Assembly: GCA_902465755.1 (NCBI GenBank)
Contig: CABQOK010000108.1
Span: 1-5,113 of the forward strand
Length of the DNA stretch: 5,113 bases
Direction: 5' to 3'
Source: an uncultured Anaerococcus sp.
GTDB taxonomy: Bacteria; Bacillota; Clostridia; Tissierellales; Peptoniphilaceae
Positions 1 to 5,113 of this stretch are shown here, piece after piece (positions within the stretch are counted from its first letter, which is position 1; the number at the start of each line of letters is the position of its first letter). The translations under genes and the position numbers were made by a program. The notes under the pieces are model-generated. The model did not search any database. It saw only the letters and a list, made by a program, of their open reading frames with translations, and had not been told where the DNA came from.

Positions 1-1
1 A

Positions 2-940
2 TCATCAACTGGTGTTGCTACAAACATTATTGCTGGTCTTTCAACAGGTATGCTTTCAACAGTATTCCCAATTGTCCTAATTGCTTTAGGAATTATGGTA
101 GCTTACTGGGCTAATGGAGTATTTGGTATAGCACTTTCTGCTGTAGGTATGCTTTCAACAACAGCAACAACAGTTACAGTTGACGCTTATGGACCAATTA
201 CAGACAACGCTGGTGGAATTGCTGAGATGAGCTATCTTCCAGAAGGAGTTAGAGATATCACAGATGAGCTAGACTCAATTGGTAATACAACTGCCGCAAT
301 TGGTAAGGGATTTGCAATTGGATCAGCTGCCCTAACAGCACTTTCACTATTTGTAACATACTCAGAAACACTAGATCTTGGTGCAATCTCAATTCTTGAT
401 GCCAAGGTAGTTGCAGGAATGTTTATAGGAGCTATGCTTCCATTCCTATTTACAGCACTTACTATGAATTCAGTTGGTAAGGCTGCTACAGAAATGATCG
501 AAGAAGTTAGAAAACAATTTAGATCAGATGATAGAATCCTAAAGGGTGAAGTTGAACCAAACTATGCAAGATGTATAGATATTTCAACTACAGCTTCTCT
601 TAAGGAAATGATCCTTCCTGGAGTTCTTGCAATAATCGTTCCAATCTTTGTAGGAAAAGTATTAGGACCATATGCCCTAGGAGGACTTTTGGCTGGAGCC
701 CTAGTTACAGGAGTACTAATGGCAATCTTTATGTCAAACTCTGGTGGAGCTTGGGATAATGCTAAAAAATATATCGAAACACTACCAGGAGAAGAGGGTA
801 AGGGATCAGATGCTCACAAGGCATCAGTTGTTGGAGATACTGTAGGTGACCCATTCAAGGATACATCAGGTCCAGCTCTAAACATCCTTATCAAACTTAT
901 GACTGTAGTATCAGTTGTATGTGCAAACTTATTTATTTAA
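2..940 (+). CDS. hppA: Membrane-bound ion-translocating pyrophosphatase, C-terminal part (5' truncated)
   Basis: This integral membrane enzyme couples hydrolysis of cytoplasmic pyrophosphate to pumping of H+ and/or Na+ out of the cell. The frame is open from base 2, so the window holds the last 312 residues of a protein that is usually about 660-700 long. The ATG at 50 is an internal methionine, because family sequence ([12 protein letters not shown]) continues upstream of it. Numbering from the left edge, conserved pieces are [16 protein letters not shown] at 61-76, [10 protein letters not shown] at 94-103, [14 protein letters not shown] at 246-259 and the acidic loop [10 protein letters not shown] at 278-287. 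Several hydrophobic spans separate them, the last one ending the protein in NLFI. The Ala98/Gly101 pair is the K+-dependent subtype signature; K+-independent enzymes carry Lys and Thr there. Whether the pumped ion is H+ or Na+ depends partly on residues left of the window. No terminator is visible after the stop. Confidence 0.96.
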   Translation, partial: SSTGVATNIIAGLSTGMLSTVFPIVLIALGIMVAYWANGVFGIALSAVGMLSTTATTVTVDAYGPITDNAGGIAEMSYLPEGVRDITDELDSIGNTTAAIGKGFAIGSAALTALSLFVTYSETLDLGAISILDAKVVAGMFIGAMLPFLFTALTMNSVGKAATEMIEEVRKQFRSDDRILKGEVEPNYARCIDISTTASLKEMILPGVLAIIVPIFVGKVLGPYALGGLLAGALVTGVLMAIFMSNSGGAWDNAKKYIETLPGEEGKGSDAHKASVVGDTVGDPFKDTSGPALNILIKLMTVVSVVCANLFI

Positions 941-948
941 TAAAATAT

Positions 949-977
949 TTGACAAATCATCCAGTACCTTGTAAAAT
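949..977 (+). promoter_or_regulatory. Sigma-A promoter of the argGH leader
   Basis: A perfect -35 box TTGACA (949-954) and a -10 box TAAAAT (972-977, five of six consensus bases) are separated by exactly 17 nt. Transcription would start at about 983-985, some 25 nt before the first paired base of the T-box Stem I. The -35 box lies only 8 nt after the hppA stop codon. Position, spacing and the leader that follows make this the obvious promoter for argG-argH. The exact start site is inferred. Confidence 0.85.
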
Positions 978-1201
978 GTAATCAATCAATAGATTTAGTT
1001 AGGAAATGTGTTGAAGAGAAGAGTAGTTAATTTGAAGCTTCAAGCGAATCCCGATTGGTGCGAGGGGATAAGCAGACGGTTAATGAAAAGAACCTCAGAG
1101 CATATAGGTCGATACAAGGAGACCTATACGGGAACTCCCGTTACAGAGTTAGAGTATGTTAGTACTTGATGAGGTTTATCCTGTGAAGGATAGATAAATA
1201 T

Positions 1202-1226
1202 GGGTGGTATCACGAGCTTTCGTCCC
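1202..1226 (+). promoter_or_regulatory. T-box antiterminator helix
   Basis: This is the alternative fold to the terminator. Helix A1 is GGG 1202-1204 with CCC 1224-1226. A seven-base bulge TGGTATC (1205-1211) follows. Helix A2 is ACG 1212-1214 with CGT 1221-1223, closed by the loop AGCTTT. The geometry matches the family: the bulge captures the free 3' end of uncharged tRNA. The bases 1214-1226 also form the 5' arm of the terminator, so the two folds exclude each other. Confidence 0.9.
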
Positions 1227-1251
1227 TTTTGGGATGAGGGCTCTTTTTTTT
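1214..1251 (+). terminator. Intrinsic terminator of the T-box leader
   Basis: An uninterrupted 13-bp stem forms between 1214-1226 and 1231-1243 (Watson-Crick plus three G-U pairs). It has a TTTT loop and is followed by eight T residues (1244-1251). It is the default 'off' structure when tRNA-Arg is charged. It is also the first terminator-like structure downstream of hppA. Confidence 0.95.
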
Positions 1252-1299
1252 ACCGGAGATTTCTTAGGCACGTATAGCTAATATTGATTAATAAAAATT

Positions 1300-1305
1300 A
1301 AGGAG
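1300..1305 (+). promoter_or_regulatory. Ribosome binding site of argG
   Basis: AAGGAG ends 7 nt before the ATG at 1313, which is ideal spacing. It decides the start in favour of 1313 over the in-frame ATG at 1334 (residue 8), which has no purine-rich site before it, although many family members begin only a few residues before the AYSGG motif. The stretch between the T-tract (ending at 1251) and this site shows no other gene or convincing structure. Confidence 0.88.
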
Positions 1306-1312
1306 ATTAAAA

Positions 1313-2545
1313 ATGAAACAAAACGAATATAAAATGTTAAAAGAAGCGAAAAAAGTTATACTTGCCTACTCAGGTGGGCTAGATACATCAGTCCTTACGA
1401 CTTGGTTACTCGAAAAAGGAGTGAGCGAAGTAGTTTGTGTATCAGTCGACTTAGGTCAGGTCAAAGATCCAGATAAGCTAAAAGAAAAGGCCCTAGGCCA
1501 AGGAGCTAGCAAGTTTTACAATGTCAATGTAGAAGATGAATTTATAGATGAATATGCCTACAAGTCCCTACTTGCAGGCGCCAAATATGAAAACTTGTAT
1601 CTATTAGGTACTGCTATAGCAAGGCCATTAATAGCCAAGGTCTTGGTAGATATCTACGAAAAAGAAGGGGCAGATCTTATAGTTCACGGTTGTACAGGCA
1701 AGGGAAATGATCAAATAAGGTTTGAGCTTTCAATAGCAGCCCTAGATCCTAAGATTAAGGTCCTTGCTCCTTGGAGGTTCTGGGATATCAAGGGTCGTAG
1801 CGAAGAAGAAGCCTATGCAGCTAGTCACGGAATTAAGCTCGATTTTACCAAAGAAGAAGACTACTCCATGGATGAGAATATCTGGCATCTATCCCACGAG
1901 GGACTCGACCTAGAAAATCCAGAAAACGAAGCCGATCTTGACAAAATCCTCCATTGGATCACCCCTCCAGAAAAGGCCCCTAATGAGGCTGAAATAGTAG
2001 AGATAGGATTTGAGAAAGGAAAACCTACTTCACTAAATGGCAAAAAACTTAAGGGTAGCGATATGGTCAAAGCTTTAAATAAAATTGCAGGAAGTCATGG
2101 AATAGGAATTGATGATATGGTAGAAAGCAGGGTAGTTGGTATGAAGAGCAGGGGAGTGTATGAAAACCCAGCAGCAAGTCTTTTATACTTTGCTTTAGAG
2201 AAACTCCAATCAGTAACAATCCATCCAGAAGCCTTAGCTTACAAGCAAAAGATGAGCCTTGATTATGCAAATCTCGTCTATGAAGGAAAATGGATGACAC
2301 CACTTAAAGAAGCCATGGACCTATTTATGGAAAAAGTAAATGAAAATACAAGCGGAAGTGTTAAGGTAAAACTATACAAGGGAAATATGTATCCAGCGGG
2401 AATTTTTGCAGACAAGGCCTTGTTTGATGAAAAACTTGCAACCTTTGAGGAAGATGATGTATATAGCCAGGAAGATGCAACAGGCTTTATCAATCTCTTT
2501 GGCCTAAGCACAAAGACTTATGCATCAGTAATGAAAGAATATTAG
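1313..2545 (+). CDS. argG: Argininosuccinate synthase
   Basis: This cytoplasmic enzyme makes argininosuccinate from citrulline and aspartate with ATP cleaved to AMP and PPi, the second-last step of arginine synthesis. The 410-residue length is normal. The N-terminal PP-loop ATPase motif AYSGGLDTS lies at residues 18-26. The family motif HGCTGKGNDQIRFE lies at 125-138, and YSMDENIWHLSHEG at 184-197. SRGVYENPAA at 279-288 belongs to the C-terminal synthase domain. All key blocks are intact with no frameshift. The start has a strong ribosome binding site, with a short N-terminal extension (MKQNEYKMLKEA) before the usual beginning. It is the first gene after the arginine T-box and is followed 9 nt later by argH. 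It has only six arginines, five AGG and one CGT, a low number that suits synthesis during arginine shortage. The reverse-strand open frames inside it are shadows. Confidence 0.98.
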   Translation: MKQNEYKMLKEAKKVILAYSGGLDTSVLTTWLLEKGVSEVVCVSVDLGQVKDPDKLKEKALGQGASKFYNVNVEDEFIDEYAYKSLLAGAKYENLYLLGTAIARPLIAKVLVDIYEKEGADLIVHGCTGKGNDQIRFELSIAALDPKIKVLAPWRFWDIKGRSEEEAYAASHGIKLDFTKEEDYSMDENIWHLSHEGLDLENPENEADLDKILHWITPPEKAPNEAEIVEIGFEKGKPTSLNGKKLKGSDMVKALNKIAGSHGIGIDDMVESRVVGMKSRGVYENPAASLLYFALEKLQSVTIHPEALAYKQKMSLDYANLVYEGKWMTPLKEAMDLFMEKVNENTSGSVKVKLYKGNMYPAGIFADKALFDEKLATFEEDDVYSQEDATGFINLFGLSTKTYASVMKEY

Positions 2546-2549
2546 GAGA
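2544..2549 (+). promoter_or_regulatory. Ribosome binding site of argH overlapping the argG stop
   Basis: AGGAGA begins inside the argG stop codon TAG (2543-2545), and its AGGAG core ends 6 nt before the argH ATG. A ribosome terminating on argG would sit over this site, which points to translational coupling and roughly equal output of the two enzymes. Confidence 0.85.
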
Positions 2550-2554
2550 AATAA

Positions 2555-3928
2555 ATGAAGTTATGGAGCGGAATGCTTACGGGTGAGCTTGATAAGCTAG
2601 CAGAAGAATTTAACGATTCAATCAAAATCGATAAAAGATTAGTATATTGTGATATTGAAGCTTCTATTGCTCATGTAGAAATGCTCGGCAAAAACAATAT
2701 AATCTCTGATGAAGAAAAAGAAAAAATCATCACAGGTCTTTCTTCTATATATAAGAAGCTTAAAGAAGGTAAGGAAGAAGTCGACGAATCCTACGAGGAT
2801 ATCCATACATTTGTCGAAGCAAGACTTATCGAAGAGATCGGTCCTGTCGGTAAGAAAATGCACACAGCAAGGTCAAGGAACGATCAGGTTACTACAGATT
2901 TTAAGCTTTATCTAAGAAATGAGTGTGAAAATATCATAGAAGATACGAAAGTTTATGTAGAAGCTCTTCTAAAACTTGCTGAGAAAAACACCAAGACCAT
3001 AATGCCAGGCTATACCCACCTTCAAGCAGCCCAAGCCGTAACTTTCGATCACCATCTCATGGCCTACGCTATGATGGGATTAAGAGATATAGAAAGAATA
3101 AAGTCTTATAGGGAAAGGATGAACGAGCTTCCACTGGGAGCTTGTGCCCTAGCGGGTACGACCTATGATATAGATAGGGACTTTGTCAAAGATAATCTAG
3201 GCTTTACATCTCTTATGCAAAACTCCATGGATGCAGTAAGCGATAGGGACTATGTGATTGAATTATCTTCAATTATAGCTCTCATATCTATCCACCTATC
3301 TAGACTTTCGGAAGAACTTATAATATTTTCTTCCCAACCTTACTCATTTGTAAGAATCGACGATAAGTATTCTACAGGCTCTTCAATTATGCCTCAGAAG
3401 AAAAATCCTGACATGGCTGAGCTAATAAGGGCAAAAGCAGCAAGGCTTATTGCAAATACAAATCAGTCAATGGTTATGATGAAGGGCCTTCCCCTTGCTT
3501 ATTCTAAGGATATGCAGGAAGATAAGGAAGGCATGTTTGAAAGTATTGATACAATAAGGGCTATGCTTAAAATAATGGCAGGGCAGATAGAAAGCCTTAA
3601 GGTCAACAAGGAGAAAATGCTAGCTGCCTCCAAGGAGGGCTATCTTAACGCAACTGACGTGGCGGATTATCTCGTTGGGAAAAATATTCCCTTTAGGGAT
3701 GCCCACCATATATCAGCAAGACTTGTAAAATACGCCATGGAGAAAAATCTGTGCTTGGAAGATCTTCCCCTAGAAATTTATAAAAATGAATCGGACTTAT
3801 TTGAAGAAGATATATACCAAGCTATAGATTTATACACATCGGTAAACAAGAGAGATTCCCTAGGCGGACCTAGTGAGAAAGAAGTTCTAAGGCAGATTGC
3901 CTATGTAAAGGAAAAAATAGAAAGGTAA
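2555..3928 (+). CDS. argH: Argininosuccinate lyase
   Basis: This cytoplasmic enzyme splits argininosuccinate into arginine and fumarate, the final step of arginine synthesis. It belongs to the fumarase/aspartase superfamily, which acts as homotetramers with active sites built from three subunits. Its 457 residues are typical. Visible motifs are TARSRNDQV at 104-112, GYTHLQAAQ at 152-160 with the conserved Thr154-His155, LGACALAGT at 194-202, and the superfamily signature GSSIMPQKKNPD at 275-286 with the catalytic serine loop (Ser276/Ser277). The C-terminal tail GGPS (437-440) is also usual. One oddity is the N-terminus: it reads LWSGML (residues 3-8) where most relatives have LWGGRF, although the following EEFNDSIKIDKRL is standard. 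The gene follows argG closely with a ribosome binding site overlapping its stop, so the two form an operon. All 21 arginine codons are AGA or AGG. Confidence 0.98.
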   Translation: MKLWSGMLTGELDKLAEEFNDSIKIDKRLVYCDIEASIAHVEMLGKNNIISDEEKEKIITGLSSIYKKLKEGKEEVDESYEDIHTFVEARLIEEIGPVGKKMHTARSRNDQVTTDFKLYLRNECENIIEDTKVYVEALLKLAEKNTKTIMPGYTHLQAAQAVTFDHHLMAYAMMGLRDIERIKSYRERMNELPLGACALAGTTYDIDRDFVKDNLGFTSLMQNSMDAVSDRDYVIELSSIIALISIHLSRLSEELIIFSSQPYSFVRIDDKYSTGSSIMPQKKNPDMAELIRAKAARLIANTNQSMVMMKGLPLAYSKDMQEDKEGMFESIDTIRAMLKIMAGQIESLKVNKEKMLAASKEGYLNATDVADYLVGKNIPFRDAHHISARLVKYAMEKNLCLEDLPLEIYKNESDLFEEDIYQAIDLYTSVNKRDSLGGPSEKEVLRQIAYVKEKIER

Positions 3929-3931
3929 GTT

Positions 3932-5113
3932 ATGAAAAACAAAAAATATGGACTACTGGCTATGCTTTTGGCCTTTTTTGTACTTATACCAACAAAAGCA
4001 TTTGCAGAAGAAAAAATCGTAGATGATGGAGTGATAGACTTAGGTACTAGCGCAGACTTCCCTCCTTATGAATACTATGAAGGAGACGAAATCGTGGGGA
4101 TCGACCCTGATATAGTTAAGGCAATAGGTGAGGAATTAGGCCTTGAAGTCAAACTTCACGACATGGACTTTAATAATATCATAGCAAGTATTCAATCGGG
4201 CAAGGTCGACGGAGGAGCAGCAGGCTTTACAGTAACTGAAGAAAGAAAGAAATCAGTTAACTTTACCGAACCATTTACCAAGACTAGCCAGATTATAATA
4301 AAGAGAAAAGACTCTGATATAGATGAAATCGAAGATTTGGAAGGGAAAAAACTTGGAACCCAACTAGGATCTATAGGTGATACCATAGCAAAAGATGACT
4401 TCGGGGAAGAAAATGTATCTTCCTTTAACAAGGTCCCAGACGCTATCCTTTCCCTCCAAAGCAAGAAAATAGACGCTGTAATTCTTGATAAGCAAAGTGC
4501 AGAAAACTTCGTAAATGCTAACAAGGATCTAGAAATAGTAGATACACCATATCTTGAAGAAGAATACGCCATAGCAGTTAATAAAGACAACCCTGTCCTT
4601 CTAGAAAAAATGAATGAAGCTATCACGAAGCTTAAAGAAGAGGGTAAAATCGACGAAATAATGTCCAAATACCAAGGTCCTTCTGAAGTTAAAGAAAATA
4701 AGGGACTTATTGGCAGATTCAAATCTACAATTATCGATAATGGATCTTATAAATATCTATTAGATGGCCTAAAAATAACAGCCAAAGTAACAGTATGCGC
4801 CCTAATCCTTTCCTTTGTCTTAGGACTTATTATTGCCCTCGTAAGATCTGCAAAGATTGATATTGGAGATGAACTTTCAGGACTTCCAAAATTCTTGCTA
4901 ACTATATTAGATAAAATATTTGCAATATTTGTATCAATAATACGTGGAACACCTTCCACAATCCAACTTTTGATAATGTTTAATGTAATTTTAGTAAACC
5001 TAGATAACCTAGTTCTAGTAGCGATAATTTCCTTTGCCTTAAACTCATCAGCCTACATGGCAGAGCTATTTAGGGGAGGAATCAACTCAGTAAGCAAGGG
5101 AGAAAAGGAAGCG
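3932..5113 (+). CDS. Amino-acid ABC importer, fused substrate-binding and permease protein (3' truncated)
   Basis: The frame stays open for 394 codons to the right edge. Residues 1-25 form a signal peptide ending in AFA before EE; there is no lipobox cysteine. Residues about 34-248 form a family-3 amino-acid-binding domain: TSADFPPYEY (39-48), EIVGIDPDIVKAI (53-65), GKVDGGAAGFTVTEERKKSV (90-109) and LGTQLGSIGD (141-150). By alignment with HisJ/LAO proteins, Arg105 and Asp186 would hold the substrate's carboxylate and amino groups, and Phe43 and Phe80 would flank it. A linker leads to a HisM/GlnP-type membrane domain with helices near 283-305, 325-354 and 358-378, RGTPSTIQ (338-345), and the start of the ATPase-contact loop NSSAYMAELFRGG (371-383) running into GEKEA at the edge. 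The fusion tethers the binding domain outside the cell; an ATPase partner must lie elsewhere. Start 3 nt after argH, behind a modest AAAGG (3921-3925), indicates operon membership. Arginine, or a precursor such as citrulline, is an inferred substrate. Confidence 0.93.
   Translation, partial: MKNKKYGLLAMLLAFFVLIPTKAFAEEKIVDDGVIDLGTSADFPPYEYYEGDEIVGIDPDIVKAIGEELGLEVKLHDMDFNNIIASIQSGKVDGGAAGFTVTEERKKSVNFTEPFTKTSQIIIKRKDSDIDEIEDLEGKKLGTQLGSIGDTIAKDDFGEENVSSFNKVPDAILSLQSKKIDAVILDKQSAENFVNANKDLEIVDTPYLEEEYAIAVNKDNPVLLEKMNEAITKLKEEGKIDEIMSKYQGPSEVKENKGLIGRFKSTIIDNGSYKYLLDGLKITAKVTVCALILSFVLGLIIALVRSAKIDIGDELSGLPKFLLTILDKIFAIFVSIIRGTPSTIQLLIMFNVILVNLDNLVLVAIISFALNSSAYMAELFRGGINSVSKGEKEA

Larger units (their letters stand above)
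984..1251 (+). promoter_or_regulatory. T-box riboswitch, arginine-type (specifier AGA), controlling argGH
   Basis: This leader RNA binds tRNA-Arg and allows read-through only when the tRNA is uncharged. The base of Stem I can pair as TGTT 1009-1012 with AGCA 1099-1102 and GAG 1016-1018 with CTC 1094-1096. Above the specifier loop, 1026-1032 pairs with 1078-1084 (seven pairs including G-U). The loop carries the loop-E elements AGTA (1022-1025) and GAA (1085-1087). One base further on is AGA (1089-1091) followed by A, which aligns by spacing with GGC in the well-known glyQS leader. The Stem I tip contains CCC/GGG (1050-1052/1064-1066) around a GATTGGTGCGA loop. Next come a perfect 8-bp hairpin (1103-1110/1121-1128), CGGG/CCCG (1129-1132/1137-1140) followed by the typical GTTACAGAG, and TATCC/GGATA (1177-1181/1188-1192). 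The T-box sequence TGGGTGGTATCACG spans 1201-1214. TGGT (1205-1208) would bind the tRNA end NCCA with discriminator A or G. The 5' limit is inferred from the promoter. Confidence 0.95.

Noticed and set aside
50..52. ATG at 50 as the start of a short membrane protein
   Set aside because: The frame is open to the window edge and the 16 codons before it encode conserved pyrophosphatase sequence. There is no ribosome binding site.
981..990. Short direct repeat ATCAATCAAT near the transcription start
   Set aside because: Two and a half copies of a 4-base unit in AT-rich DNA is within chance, with no sign of an operator.
1085..1096. Reading AAC (Asn) or CTC (Leu) as the T-box specifier
   Set aside because: These triplets sit too far 3' of the GAA loop-E element; CTC is needed to pair with GAG at 1016-1018. 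AGA has the right spacing and fits the argGH genes.
1259..1307. Possible pairing of ATTTCTT (1259-1265) with the argG ribosome binding site region (1301-1307), suggesting translational control
   Set aside because: Seven pairs with two G-U wobbles across a 35-nt loop are weak and expected by chance in AT-rich sequence. The T-box already explains regulation at transcription.
1861..2863. Several reverse-strand open frames of 69-78 codons and a forward one at 2709-2915
   Set aside because: They overlap well-supported argG and argH in other frames and show no family motif. The forward one is an out-of-frame reading of argH.
4192..4722. A 176-codon reverse-strand open frame, and a further 70-codon one at 4747-4959
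   Set aside because: Both lie opposite the importer fusion, whose forward frame has unmistakable domain motifs throughout. The reverse translations are serine/leucine-rich shadow sequence without recognisable motifs.

Overview
This AT-rich window has every supportable gene on the + strand. It reads as low-GC Firmicute chromosome. A Tissierellia/Peptoniphilaceae-type anaerobe (Anaerococcus or a relative) would fit, but that placement is an inference from base composition, near-exclusive AGA/AGG arginine codons, a K+-type membrane pyrophosphatase and a T-box-controlled arginine operon. No database search was possible.

Layout: (1) Positions 2-940 hold the C-terminal part of hppA, a membrane ion-pumping pyrophosphatase cut by the left edge. 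(2) Positions 941-1312 are non-coding but densely functional. A near-consensus sigma-A promoter lies 8 nt past the hppA stop. It is followed by a complete T-box leader with Stem I, an AGA (arginine) specifier, further stems, mutually exclusive antiterminator and terminator helices and a U-tract, and then the argG ribosome binding site. (3) argG (1313-2545) and argH (2555-3928) encode the last two steps of arginine synthesis. (4) From 3932 to the right edge, starting 3 nt after the argH stop, runs an open reading frame with no stop in the window. It fuses a secreted amino-acid-binding domain to the membrane domain of a polar-amino-acid ABC importer.

How the parts work together: the leader should sense uncharged tRNA-Arg with anticodon UCU. 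When that tRNA lacks arginine, the antiterminator forms and transcription runs into argG-argH, turning citrulline plus aspartate into arginine, and probably on into the importer gene. Arginine supply would then be raised by both synthesis and uptake. hppA is a separate unit, but no terminator is visible behind it, so its transcripts may run into the T-box and stop at its terminator.

The individual genes are ordinary family members. The best points for a second look are the arginine T-box, the importer fusion it appears to control, and the tandem arrangement with hppA. I see no sign of a mobile element, CRISPR array, rRNA or tRNA gene, or a wholly new system.
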